NCBI GenBank assembly: GCA_910584585.1
Contig: CAJUBP010000007.1
Coordinates: 1-29,592 of the forward strand
Length of the DNA stretch: 29,592 bases
Source of the DNA: an uncultured Lachnospiraceae bacterium
GTDB taxonomy: Bacteria; Bacillota; Clostridia; Lachnospirales; Lachnospiraceae
Reading direction: 5' to 3'
A program made the position numbers and the translations under genes. Each line of letters starts with the position of its first letter. The first letter of the stretch is position 1. Positions 1-7,250 of this stretch are shown one piece after another. The notes below the pieces were generated by a model that ran no database searches, was not told the origin of the DNA, and worked only from the letters and a program-made list of their open reading frames with translations.

Positions 1-1
1 T

Positions 2-749
2 TTTGGCGAGTTTGCAGGACTATTCTATAGTCCGGTAAATTGGGAAAGTTTTATTAGAATAAAGAATGAAATTGGACATATTTTCAGAAAATTTAATGTC
101 GTAGAATTCAAAAGTCCAGATGATGCCCTGTCCATAGATGACTACTATAAAACAATTGGTTATGCATGCCTGTATAAAGGATTAGGAGAAACTGTAAACC
201 AGATTCCAGCAAACGAACTGACTATCTCTATTTTTCGGGAAAGCTATCCGAGAGAAATGTTTGAAGCAATGAAAAATCTTGGACTGGAGATTAAGGAACG
301 TTATCCGGGAATATATTATATTTAGTGGAAAGCAGGCTCTGTTTGATACTCAGATAGTAGTGACCAAACAGCTTGACAGAGAAACGCACCGGACATTGCG
401 TGTTCTTTCAAAACATGTGAAGGAAGAAGATATCCAGCGTTTCGTTGAAAAAGCAACACAGATGTCTGAGCCAGGAGACAGAAATAATGTAGATGCTGTT
501 CTGCAAGTCAGTGTTTCTGCTAATAAGGAGATTTATAAGGCGATAAGGAGGTGCGATAAAGTCATGTGTGAAGCGTTGAGAGAACTTATGAAAGAAGACT
601 TTGAAAGGCAAGAACGGGAAACAAAGCAGGAAACATTGTTGGAGGCAATCCGGAATCTGATGGAAACAATGAAGTGTAGTGCGGATCAGGCAATGGCAGC
701 GCTGAAAATTCCAGATGCTGACAAAGGAAAGTATATTGCAAAATTATAA
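2..749 (+). pseudogene. PD-(D/E)XK nuclease-like protein, 5' partial and frameshifted
   Basis: The gene enters from the left edge in the frame starting at base 2 and reads through an E-F-K motif (VVEFKSPDD, near base 108) typical of PD-(D/E)XK folds, up to GIYYI and a TAG at 323-325. The same protein resumes at once in the frame of the ORF 279-749 with IFSGKQALFDTQIVVTKQ and runs to a helical, charged C terminus (ALRELMKEDFERQERETK, then AMAALKIPDADKGKY). The two pieces together look like one member of a family common in Lachnospiraceae, often labelled an Rpn/PDDEXK transposase-like nuclease or hypothetical. A single extra base, or two missing, around 315-325 would explain the break. An independent start at 279 has no ribosome site. 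The frameshift is visible directly; the family is recalled; the function is not established. Confidence 0.7.
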
Positions 750-795
750 AAAATGCTGTCAAAAAAAGGCAGCGGTGGGCAATCCCAGAAATATG

Positions 796-838
796 AAGGA
801 TGAAACAACTTTGTAATATAGATTGTTTCATCCTTTTA
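796..838 (+). terminator. Rho-independent terminator after the nuclease-like gene
   Basis: A perfect 13-bp stem (arms 796-808 and 823-835, AAGGATGAAACAA and its complement) encloses a 14-base loop and ends in a short T-rich tail. It lies 47 bases after the stop at 749. The TetR gene converges on it from the right but has no T-run on its own side, so service to both strands is uncertain. Confidence 0.7.
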
Positions 839-945
839 ATTTATATAAATCGTTTCTCTAAGTTCATATCATACCAGTTTCTTTCCATACAGTGTATCCG
901 CATCGTGTGTAAATTCCCTGAGCCACTTACAGAGGGGGATTTGAC

Positions 946-1500
946 TTAGCAGAGCATGACAGGCATAATTTCGCCAAACCCCCGAAAAATTTCTATAAGT
1001 TGTTCGGATGTTTCTTTTTTCCCATGTTTCACCCATGTAATTAAAAGGCTGCTTAGAACGCCCATAGATGCCGCCGCCAGATAATCCATTTTTTCTTCTG
1101 AAATAGTATTGAGAGGAAACCGTTCGTACAGAAATCCGGAATTTTTCAACAGTGCGCTCTGCAGAATATCGGCCCGGTTACTTTTAAAGACTGCCTCAAG
1201 GAATTGCTGTTCTTCCATCCAGTAGTGTAAGGTAAAGGATAAAAAATCCTCTTTGCGGTCTGCAGGAAGGTCATGGTATTTTTGCGGTATTTCCAGTGCG
1301 ATAGCCTGACATTTATAGGCAAGTATATCCTGTACATTGTCGAACAGCCTGTAAAAGGTTGCGCGGCTGACCCCGCTTGCCCTTTGGAGGTCTGACACAT
1401 TGATCTCTGTAAAATCCTTCTTTTCCATGCATTTTATCAGACCGTTTACCAGCAGTTCTGCGGAGTGTATTTTTCTTTTGTCTGTACCGACTCGAATCAT
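946..1500 (-). CDS. TetR/AcrR-family transcriptional repressor
   Basis: This is a 184-residue protein, the usual length for TetR regulators. The N-terminal DNA-binding domain covers residues 10-55: a first helix with ELLVNGLIKCMEKKDFTEI, then the helix-turn-helix VSDLQRASGVSRATFYRLFDN. The C-terminal ligand domain is divergent, as usual. The start at 1500 follows a good ribosome site (AGGGAGG on the minus strand). It is transcribed away from the lipocalin/NmrA operon, and the shared intergenic region holds a perfect 17-bp inverted repeat covering the promoters. The simplest model is that it represses both itself and the operon until a small hydrophobic ligand binds. The family call is firm. 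The ligand is unknown, though a lipophilic or aromatic compound would suit the lipocalin-like neighbours. Confidence 0.9.
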   Translation of the reverse strand: MIRVGTDKRKIHSAELLVNGLIKCMEKKDFTEINVSDLQRASGVSRATFYRLFDNVQDILAYKCQAIALEIPQKYHDLPADRKEDFLSFTLHYWMEEQQFLEAVFKSNRADILQSALLKNSGFLYERFPLNTISEEKMDYLAAASMGVLSSLLITWVKHGKKETSEQLIEIFRGFGEIMPVMLC

Positions 1501-1524
1501 TTTATAGCCTCCCTACGGTGAAAT

Positions 1525-1552
1525 GTGATACAGCTTTTTGGGATTGTGTATC
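1525..1552. promoter_or_regulatory. Possible secondary TetR operator
   Basis: GTGATACA at 1525-1532 matches the inner half of the main palindrome. An imperfect inverted partner (TGTGTATC, 1545-1552) lies between the main operator and the repressor start. It may be a second, weaker autoregulatory site. The match is only partial. Confidence 0.35.
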
Positions 1553-1560
1553 GTTTCTTT

Positions 1561-1604
1561 TGAGAATATTGTATCACAAAATGAGAGGTGATACAATATT
1601 CTCA
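1561..1604. promoter_or_regulatory. Perfect palindrome forming a symmetric divergent promoter/operator
   Basis: TGAGAATATTGTATCAC (1561-1577) and its exact reverse complement (1588-1604) are separated by 10 bases. On the plus strand this gives a -35 TTGTAT (1569-1574), a 17-base spacer and a -10 TACAAT (1592-1597). By symmetry the minus strand has the same -35 (1591-1596), spacer and -10 (1568-1573). One palindrome therefore supplies promoters for both the operon and the repressor gene, and probably the TetR operator. Confidence 0.75.
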
Positions 1605-1644
1605 CATTATTTTTTAAGGAGGAGCATGCTCATGAAAGACATCT

Positions 1645-2667
1645 ATGCAAACATTAACACCGCTGATGACCAAAAGCGCAGAGAAAAAACGTATGGGCGT
1701 GGTGATGGAGCAGCTGGAGCTTAACGGCTGTCTTCCAGAGCAGACAACACATAATAACAATTCGTGGTTTGCTTTTGGAAGATATGAAGCAGAAGGTCAT
1801 GTGATCGACTATCTGTTCCATATCATGCAGCTGGAATTTCCGAAGATCATGGGAGGACGAAAATACCAGTCCGTTGTGATGGTATTTGATGAAACGACCG
1901 GCGAGTATTATGCAAAAGATTACCTGTTCAAACCTTCTCAGGTCACTTCAAATACGGAGCATTTTTATCTGAAGCTCCCAAACGGCCTTATGGAAGGGAC
2001 ATGGAACGATATGCATCTTATGATAAATGAAAAGCCGGCAGAATTTTATCTGGACATACATACATCTGCCGTTCACTATCCGGTTGTATCAGGAGGAACT
2101 TCGGTTTTCGAGCTTCTTGGCATGTGTATCCATCAGTTTTCAGTACCCTATATGAAAACAAAGGGGAATTTTGTGTGGAAAGAACGTTCCTATGATATTA
2201 CCGATAAGGGCTTTACATGGTTTGACCGCCAATGGCAGCAGCTCAACATGAAGAATACGATAAAATGGAGCTGGATGGCAATCTATCTGGATAACGGCGA
2301 TGTGATCAGCGTCCTGGACTGTGACGCACCCGGATATGAAACGGGTCTCCTTGCCAATTTGAAAACGGATGGAACGCAGATCAACGGCATGGGACATCGC
2401 GCAGTACTGCCATTCAAACAAGGGGAATCGGATTATTACTACAATCCAAATTCTAAACAGGAGTATCCGGCGCACTGGGAGATTCATATTCCTAAGATTA
2501 ATACCAAACTGGAAGTGATTCCATTTAAGAAGGAGCAGGATATCGCTTCTGTAATGTCCCAATTGAGTAAATATGAAGGAGTGTGTAAAGTGGATGGGAC
2601 ATATCATGGAGAGCCTGTTACGGGCACAGCGCTGGTGGAGCTGATCGGCTCATGGCCGAAACATTAG
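1645..2667 (+). CDS. CrtC/AttH lipocalin-like protein, copy 1 (N terminus frameshifted)
   Basis: This belongs to the CrtC (carotenoid hydratase-like)/AttH lipocalin superfamily. It shares NSWFAFGR near the N terminus, the mid-protein GFTWFDRQW signature, KWSWMAIYLDNGD and a C-terminal GTALVELIGSW. Family members are beta-barrel hydratases or ligand-binding proteins for hydrophobic substrates; the substrate here is unknown. The best ribosome site (AAGGAGGA, 1616-1623) serves an ATG at 1632 that reads MKDIYANINT, matching MKDLYLNMNT of the adjacent paralogue, but that frame stops at 1724. Removing one C from the CC at about 1660-1661 would join it to the long frame as NTLMTKS. The N terminus is thus frameshifted or misassembled. 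As it stands, translation of the main frame would need ATG 1645 or 1666, neither with a ribosome site. It is first in the TetR-controlled operon. Confidence 0.75.
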   Translation: MQTLTPLMTKSAEKKRMGVVMEQLELNGCLPEQTTHNNNSWFAFGRYEAEGHVIDYLFHIMQLEFPKIMGGRKYQSVVMVFDETTGEYYAKDYLFKPSQVTSNTEHFYLKLPNGLMEGTWNDMHLMINEKPAEFYLDIHTSAVHYPVVSGGTSVFELLGMCIHQFSVPYMKTKGNFVWKERSYDITDKGFTWFDRQWQQLNMKNTIKWSWMAIYLDNGDVISVLDCDAPGYETGLLANLKTDGTQINGMGHRAVLPFKQGESDYYYNPNSKQEYPAHWEIHIPKINTKLEVIPFKKEQDIASVMSQLSKYEGVCKVDGTYHGEPVTGTALVELIGSWPKH

Positions 2668-2702
2668 AAATAAAACAGTGCTGAAGGAGTGTGAAAGTAA
2701 TA

Positions 2703-3722
2703 ATGAAAGATTTATATTTAAACATGAATACAAATCTGATGACGGAGAATATAAGGCAGGATCGTATGTGCGCATCTATGTGCCAATTGGATATCACAAA
2801 AGACCTGGCAAATAAAAAGACCGTCAATGACAATTCATGGTTCGCTTTCGGGCGTTTCGAGGCAGAGCCGGAACATTATATTAATTTTCTGTTTCATATT
2901 ATGGGTATGAAGGTTCCGGTACTTGGGCTTGTATATCAGTCTCTTGTAACTGTTTTTGATGAGAAAACCGGATACTATTATGCGAAAGATTATCTGAATA
3001 AAAAGTCTAAAGCCGTGGTTCATGAGGATGACTTTTATTTAAAGGTTCCCAATGGCAGTATGGCTGGAAACTGGGATAACATGAAAATCATAGTCGATGA
3101 AGGAGAGTTTCATCTTAATGTCGAGGCTTCTGCAATTCATTATCCTGTTCTTATGGCAGCCAATTCAGTCTTTGACATGTGCAATATGTGTATCCACGAA
3201 TTTTCTGTCCCAAGGATGCGGATAAAAGGAACCATGACGGCTGGCGGCAGGACTTATGATATTACAGATAAGGGGTTCATATGGTTTGATCGTCAATGGC
3301 AGAATATTAATTATGTAAAAAGTACCATGAAGTGGACATGGATTTCGATTTCTTTGGATAATGGAGAAATTTACAGCATTTTTGATACAAACCTGACTGG
3401 TTGGGAAGATAATATCATGGCAGTACTCTGTCCAAACGGAGCGCAGATAAATCTTCGCCATTTTAATCCGCTTGCCGCCCAGGAAAAAGAATATTGGATT
3501 AGTCCAAAGTCCAAACAGAAGTATCCGGTGAAATGGGAATTGGACATTAAGGAATTGGATCTGCAGCTTTCTATCGTTCCCATAAAAAAAGAACAGGAAA
3601 TTGTTTCTGCGCTTGGAGAGCTGAACAAATATGAAGGCTGCTGCACAGTAGAAGGCGTCCGCGATGGGAATCCGGTAAAAGGAACGGCGCTGGTGGAACT
3701 GATCGGTCATTGGAAGAAATAA
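2703..3722 (+). CDS. CrtC/AttH lipocalin-like protein, copy 2
   Basis: A 339-residue paralogue of the preceding gene, matching it along its whole length: NDNSWFAFGR, FHIMGMKVPV, YYAKDYL, HYPVL, GFIWFDRQW, KWTWISISLDNGE, KYEGCC and GTALVELIGHW. It has no signal peptide, so it is probably cytoplasmic, unlike many AttH-type proteins. The start at 2703 (MKDLYLNM) is chosen by comparison with copy 1. An in-frame GTG at 2691 sits too close to the AAGGAG at 2684-2689. The gene lies 35 bases after copy 1 and is followed 17 bases later by the NmrA-like gene, so all three are probably one transcript. The WFDRQW and ELIGxW signatures support the superfamily; enzymatic activity (hydratase, isomerase) or simple ligand binding cannot be separated from sequence. 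Confidence 0.8.
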   Translation: MKDLYLNMNTNLMTENIRQDRMCASMCQLDITKDLANKKTVNDNSWFAFGRFEAEPEHYINFLFHIMGMKVPVLGLVYQSLVTVFDEKTGYYYAKDYLNKKSKAVVHEDDFYLKVPNGSMAGNWDNMKIIVDEGEFHLNVEASAIHYPVLMAANSVFDMCNMCIHEFSVPRMRIKGTMTAGGRTYDITDKGFIWFDRQWQNINYVKSTMKWTWISISLDNGEIYSIFDTNLTGWEDNIMAVLCPNGAQINLRHFNPLAAQEKEYWISPKSKQKYPVKWELDIKELDLQLSIVPIKKEQEIVSALGELNKYEGCCTVEGVRDGNPVKGTALVELIGHWKK

Positions 3723-3739
3723 AAAAGGAGGAATATATC

Positions 3740-4591
3740 ATGGAGAAAACGTATATTGTTACAGGCATTAGCGGGAGATTGGGAGGTAAGGTTGCTGAGA
3801 ATATGCTGCGGGAGGTTCCTGGAAAACAGTTGATCTTTACCTGCTCCAATCTTGCGGGACTGAATCCGGAGAAAAGAGAACGATGGGAAACGCAGGGTGT
3901 CTCGGTACGGCAGGCAAATTATAATGATCTGGAAGAGATGACGGAAGCCTTCCGGGGCGGCGACAGTATTTATATCGTATCAGGAACCTTGAACGGGCCG
4001 GAGCGTGTCGTCCAGCACAAACACGCGTTTGACGCTGCCGTTGCCGCAGGGGTGAAGCATATCATTTATACTTCCGGCATCGGGGCAGATCAGCTGGATG
4101 TGAAGCAGTATGTACTGCCGGATCATATTGCTTCGGAGGTATATTTAAGAGAGATGTCACATAGACTTGGGTTTACATACAATATCATGAGGAATAGCCT
4201 GTACATGGAAAATTTCCTTACAGACAGTATTTTATTAGCAAACAGATTTGATCATATTTACATGGGAATTGGAAAAGACGCGGCATTTGCGCCGATTGCA
4301 AAGGATGACAGCGCAGCCTGTGCAGCAGCGCTGCTTCTTGGAAAAGGAGAACCGAACACAGCTTATGATCTCACAACGGATAAGCTGGTTACACAGGAAG
4401 GAATCTGCAAGGCGATAACCGGACGCTCGGAGGTTCCATACAAATATGCGGCAATTGAAAATCTGGAGGATGCATATGAAATACTCGGCAAAATGGGATT
4501 GTCTATGACGACAGATAATCAGGGAAGCGACGGCGAGGTGATGCCCTGGTGCGTGAACGATTATGTGGGAGGAAAATATTACGGAATATAA
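3740..4591 (+). CDS. NmrA-like NAD(P)-binding protein (atypical SDR)
   Basis: A 283-residue Rossmann protein. It opens YIVTGISGRLGGKVAENML, the glycine-rich dinucleotide loop (G-x-x-G-x-x-G), then DSIYIVSGT (strand 4) and AAVAAGVKHIIYTSGIGAD, typical of NmrA/QOR2-like atypical short-chain dehydrogenases. The classical YxxxK catalytic pair is not evident, so it could be a redox sensor or a reductase on small quinone-like or aromatic substrates. The start at 3740 follows AAAGGAGG by eight bases; a longer reading from 3710 overlaps the upstream gene and lacks a ribosome site. It is last in the TetR-controlled operon, so it probably acts on the same compound as the two lipocalin-like proteins. 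A hairpin follows at 4618. Confidence 0.85.
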   Translation: MEKTYIVTGISGRLGGKVAENMLREVPGKQLIFTCSNLAGLNPEKRERWETQGVSVRQANYNDLEEMTEAFRGGDSIYIVSGTLNGPERVVQHKHAFDAAVAAGVKHIIYTSGIGADQLDVKQYVLPDHIASEVYLREMSHRLGFTYNIMRNSLYMENFLTDSILLANRFDHIYMGIGKDAAFAPIAKDDSAACAAALLLGKGEPNTAYDLTTDKLVTQEGICKAITGRSEVPYKYAAIENLEDAYEILGKMGLSMTTDNQGSDGEVMPWCVNDYVGGKYYGI

Positions 4592-4617
4592 AGATGTTCA
4601 TTAAAAGTGATTCTAAT

Positions 4618-4658
4618 CCAAAAGGTCATTCTGCCTTGTGTAGATTGACCTTTTGGTA
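4618..4658 (+). terminator. Probable terminator of the lipocalin/NmrA operon
   Basis: An 11-bp perfect stem (CCAAAAGGTCA at 4618-4628 and its complement at 4646-4656) with a 17-base loop lies 26 bases after the NmrA-like stop. The descending arm includes TTTT, but no long T-run follows, so its strength is uncertain. Confidence 0.5.
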
Positions 4659-4764
4659 TACTCAGTGGGGACGCCAAAGAAAAAGCCAACTGCCGCCTGG
4701 GCAGTCAGCTTTATAAGGGTATGTAAATGGCTGCTATCATGCAGATGAGGATGTACAGGAATAT

Positions 4765-5484
4765 TTGCTGACAAAAGATTCTGTATTGGTAACGGAGATG
4801 CCGGATGGTTTGTATCTGGATGGACCGGGAGATGAGACGGCATTGATTTTCTATCCGGGTGCAAAGGTAGAATATACTGCATATCTTCCTCTATTGAGTG
4901 AGTTGGCAGATCAGGGAATTGACTGTTTTCTTGTCAAGATGCCCTGTAATCTTGCTATTTTCGGGCAAAATAAGGCGAAAAAGATTATGGATTCTTATGA
5001 ATATGATCACTGGTATCTCTCCGGGCATTCTCTGGGCGGGGCAATGGCGGCATCTTATTCGTCCGGGCATTTGGAGAGTCTTAATGGTCTGGTGCTTCTG
5101 GCAGCGTATCCAACGAAGAACCTGAAGTCGGATTCCTTTTCTGTCCTGTCCCTCTATGGAAGTGAGGATGGTGTTCTGAATATGGAAAAGGTGGAGGAAG
5201 GAAACTCGTATATGCCTACAGATTATGCAGAAATCTGTATAGAAGGCGGAAACCATGCGCAGTTTGGAAATTACGGGGAGCAAAAGGGTGACCATGCTGC
5301 CAAGATCAGTAGGGAAGAACAGCAGGCGCAGACCGTGGAGGCCATTTTGAATACAATGGAAGCTCATAAGAATCAGAAGCAGGAGGAAGCAATGATGGCT
5401 TATGAGCAGATTAGTCCGCAGGAAGCAAAAGAGAGAATGGAGAAAGAGGCAGATGTGATTATTCTGGATGTCCGGAGCTGGTAG
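4765..5484 (+). CDS. Alpha/beta hydrolase, truncated at the N terminus, ending in a rhodanese stub
   Basis: The hydrolase core is clear. It has GHSLGG at residues 87-92 (nucleophile Ser89), an acidic residue in LYGSEDG and a His in GGNHAQFGNYG, giving a full Ser-Asp-His triad. The fold resembles the alpha/beta-hydrolase group whose members start with a transmembrane anchor. Here the frame is open only from the TAA at 4714, reads YVNGCYHADED, and has no ATG or ribosome site; TTG 4765 is the first usable start. The anchor seems lost. After the hydrolase domain, the last 28 residues (AYEQISPQEAKERMEKEADV, then IILDVRSW) are the opening of a rhodanese domain that stops just after the first DVR strand, well before the catalytic Cys. 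It looks like a decayed hydrolase-rhodanese gene. Whether it is expressed is doubtful. Confidence 0.6.
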   Translation: MLTKDSVLVTEMPDGLYLDGPGDETALIFYPGAKVEYTAYLPLLSELADQGIDCFLVKMPCNLAIFGQNKAKKIMDSYEYDHWYLSGHSLGGAMAASYSSGHLESLNGLVLLAAYPTKNLKSDSFSVLSLYGSEDGVLNMEKVEEGNSYMPTDYAEICIEGGNHAQFGNYGEQKGDHAAKISREEQQAQTVEAILNTMEAHKNQKQEEAMMAYEQISPQEAKERMEKEADVIILDVRSW

Positions 5485-5517
5485 AATAAATTAATTTATG
5501 AGGGGGGACCAAAATGA

Positions 5518-5686
5518 TCAAAAGACGGTGCCGTTTTCTGATATGAATAAGAATCTGAAAAAAATGAGTTTTTTATTTCCATTCCCATAAGCATCTGTCT
5601 GAACCTTATAGATACGATTACGCAAATCTAACCGCCTTTTTAACTCTCGTTTAATTTTTTTAGCTTTTGGGACATGAGTCTGGCAT
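5518..5686 (-). pseudogene. Unidentified degraded small gene (minus strand)
   Basis: On the minus strand, GAGGGAGG lies seven bases before an ATG at 5686, but the three frames break up quickly. One gives ARLMSQKLKK and another KKIKRELKRRLDLRNRIYKV, then QTDAYGNG. The basic, helical composition and strong ribosome site suggest a small gene broken by frameshifts. I do not recognise the family, and the fragment may be chance. The rest of the 5485-5735 gap shows nothing else. Confidence 0.25.
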
Positions 5687-5735
5687 ATTTATGCACCTCC
5701 CTCGTTAAAACCAAAGAGTAAAATATGATAATTTC

Positions 5736-5775
5736 GAACGATTTTGTTGTTGGAATCGTTCAAATAGGATATAAT
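5736..5775 (+). promoter_or_regulatory. Antitoxin promoter with overlapping operator
   Basis: -35 TTGTTG (5747-5752), a 17-base spacer and a consensus -10 TATAAT (5770-5775) precede the antitoxin gene. An 8-bp inverted repeat, GAACGATT (5736-5743) and AATCGTTC (5754-5761), straddles the -35. This is the expected position of an autoregulatory operator for a PhD-type antitoxin. Confidence 0.7.
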
Positions 5776-5807
5776 ATAAGTAACATGGAATGAAGGAGGG
5801 ATTCAGA

Positions 5808-6023
5808 ATGTCTATTACGGCTACAGAATTAAAGCTTAATCTTGGCAAGTATCTGCTTCTTGCAGAAAAAGAAGATGTTTTTATTACAAAGAACGGGAAA
5901 GTAGTTGCAAAACTGACGAATCCATTTCAGGACCGGGTCAGCATGGCACAGTCATTATTTGGCAGTGTACCTGCTGAAATGACGCTTGAAGAAGCTCAGG
6001 AAGAAAGGCGAAATAAAATATGA
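5808..6023 (+). CDS. PhD/YefM-type antitoxin
   Basis: A 71-residue protein. The N-terminal DNA-binding part is SITATELKLNLGKYLLLAEKE followed by DVFITKNGKVVAKL, the standard Phd/YefM beta-hairpin. The C terminus (MTLEEAQEERRNKI) is the acidic, helical toxin-binding tail. The start at 5808 follows AAGGAGGG (5793-5800); an ATG at 5790 overlaps that ribosome site and is unlikely. Its stop overlaps the toxin start (ATGA at 6020-6023), so the two are translationally coupled. It would neutralise the PIN RNase and repress its own promoter through the inverted repeat at 5736-5761. The gene appears intact even though its toxin is shortened. Confidence 0.85.
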   Translation: MSITATELKLNLGKYLLLAEKEDVFITKNGKVVAKLTNPFQDRVSMAQSLFGSVPAEMTLEEAQEERRNKI

Positions 6024-6307
6024 GAGCATTGATAGATACCTGTATTGTGATTGATGCACTGCAGAGCCGGGAGCCTTTCTTTAAGGAGGCCCAGGAGATA
6101 TTTCTGGGAGCGGCAAATAAGCAGTTTGAAGGATTCCTGACTGCTAAATCTGTTACTGATATTTACTATCTCACACATAGATGTACACATAGCGATAAAG
6201 AAACCAGACAAATTCTAAACAAGCTGTTTTGCCTGTTTGGATTATTGGATACGGCTGGAATGGACTGCCGTAAGGCAGTATCGTCCAATCTATCGGATGA
6301 AAAATAA
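6020..6307 (+). CDS. PIN-domain toxin, C-terminally truncated
   Basis: A 95-residue VapC-like PIN ribonuclease. The N terminus MRALIDTCIVIDALQSREPF carries the first catalytic Asp (LIDTC), and FLTAKSVTDIYYLTHR matches the central region of this PIN subfamily. Intact relatives run about 35-40 residues further and contain the second acidic cluster (DYEDA-like) and the late TRN..DF motif. Here the frame ends SSNLSDEK and a stop at exactly that point, so the metal site is incomplete and RNase activity is unlikely. It overlaps the antitoxin by four bases. The gene may be a decaying toxin kept by its antitoxin, or a 3' deletion that joined it to the next gene. Confidence 0.75.
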   Translation: MRALIDTCIVIDALQSREPFFKEAQEIFLGAANKQFEGFLTAKSVTDIYYLTHRCTHSDKETRQILNKLFCLFGLLDTAGMDCRKAVSSNLSDEK

Positions 6308-6363
6308 ATACATGAAGTGGAAGGAATTGCAAGAATGGAACTGGAATTCAAACAGTGGTGATT

Positions 6364-6669
6364 ATGGGAAGAAAAAATAAGGATTCATCGAAAACGACAG
6401 GAAGGGCGGTTGAACAGATGTTAGAATTTCGATATGATACGCAATTGTTGATTGAGGGAGAATGCCTTGATGAAGATATGATAAGTGATTATTTTACGAA
6501 AAACTTTAAGGGAGATTGTCTGCTGGCGGTTGGGGACGAGGAATTAATAAAAATCCATTTCCATACAAATGAACCCTGGGAGGTGTTGGAATATTGTGCT
6601 TCCTTGGGAGAAATTTATGATATTGTTGTGGAAGACATGGAAAGGCAGGCAAGAGGCTTGAAAGGATGA
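6364..6669 (+). CDS. Orphan FakA C-terminal-like domain protein
   Basis: About 101 residues. FRYDTQLLIEGECLDEDMIS, GDCLLAVGDEELIKIHFHTN and PWEVLEYCASLGEIYDIVVE match the C-terminal domain of the FakA/DAK2-DegV partner proteins (fatty acid kinase, also called kinase to dihydroxyacetone kinase). The DAK2 kinase domain is absent. Short stand-alone versions of this domain occur in Lachnospiraceae, so it may be complete for its kind; its function is unknown. The start is uncertain: GTG 6355 and ATG 6364 are both in frame and neither has a good ribosome site, and the region just upstream looks like a deletion junction after the truncated toxin. It may therefore be a gene fragment. Confidence 0.55.
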   Translation: MGRKNKDSSKTTGRAVEQMLEFRYDTQLLIEGECLDEDMISDYFTKNFKGDCLLAVGDEELIKIHFHTNEPWEVLEYCASLGEIYDIVVEDMERQARGLKG

Positions 6670-7018
6670 TAAAACCAAAGAGGGTATCGGGCGGCAAGAG
6701 GATGAACCCATGAATAAGATTATGAAGACTGGCAGTGGTAAGGGAAAAATTGCCCTATGAACAGGCTCAGTATAATAAGAATATCATCTTAGGAATGGAT
6801 GCCCCGGATGCTTTTGCGGCGCATCCGAAGGAGGGCAGGTCATCAGTCAGGATCCAGCTGTAAGGTGTTCCGGCAATGTTTAAAAGCAGATCCACAATAT
6901 CCTGACCTGTAATTTTCAAAATTGAACGAATTGACTATGAACAGCGGTAAGAATATTTGCAAGGCAAAGCGTGGAGGATCAGGGAATGCCTTTTTCCATG
7001 CATTTATCAGCAGCCGGG
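6670..7018. other. Gene-free stretch with possible decayed coding sequence
   Basis: No intact gene is visible. On the minus strand, roughly 6766-6930, a frame reads IRSILKITGQDIVDLLLNIA and then GTPYSWILTDD before becoming unlike protein. This is protein-like but not recognised. The plus strand shows only short frames (for example MNKIMKTGSGKGKIAL). It is probably the remains of genes lost next to the following toxin-antitoxin remnant. Confidence 0.3.
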
Positions 7019-7117
7019 CGAAAAAGAACATTGGGGATTGCAAATGGAAAATATAAGATTCCGGATAATATTGATGAGAATAATGACGAGATAGCAGAAA
7101 TGTTTGGAGTGAAATAG
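7019..7117 (+). pseudogene. Remnant of a second antitoxin (C-terminal part)
   Basis: The frame ending at the TAG at 7115-7117 reads RKRTLGIANGKYKIPDNIDE and then NNDEIAEMFGVK, the typical C terminus of small antitoxins paired with VapC/PIN toxins (linker, then acidic toxin-binding end). The N-terminal DNA-binding half is missing, and the sequence before 7010 does not continue it. A PIN-toxin start follows three bases later. Confidence 0.6.
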
Positions 7118-7119
7118 AC

Positions 7120-7250
7120 ATGAGGATTTTGCTGGATACGCATATAGCGCTATGAGTTATTGCAGATACGTCAAAGCTGTCGGATGAAGTGATAAAACTT
7201 CTTGAAAAGGAAAGTAATGAAGTATTTTAATTTCTGTTGTAACTATTGAC
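7120..7250 (+). pseudogene. Remnant of a second PIN toxin with a nonsense codon
   Basis: ATG 7120 reads MRILLDTHIAL, then TGA at 7153-7155 where PIN toxins of this type have Trp (HIALW). The same frame continues VIADTSKLSDEVIKLLEKES, then a frameshift near 7228, then ISVVTI. The sequence is lost after 7250, where the promoter region of the next gene begins. At least two inactivating changes plus a 3' deletion are visible. It pairs with the antitoxin remnant just upstream. Confidence 0.7.

Noticed and set aside
5736..5761. Considered as an IS end or attachment site
   Set aside because: The inverted repeat lies on the -35 of the antitoxin promoter, which an autoregulatory operator explains better; no transposase or target duplication is visible.
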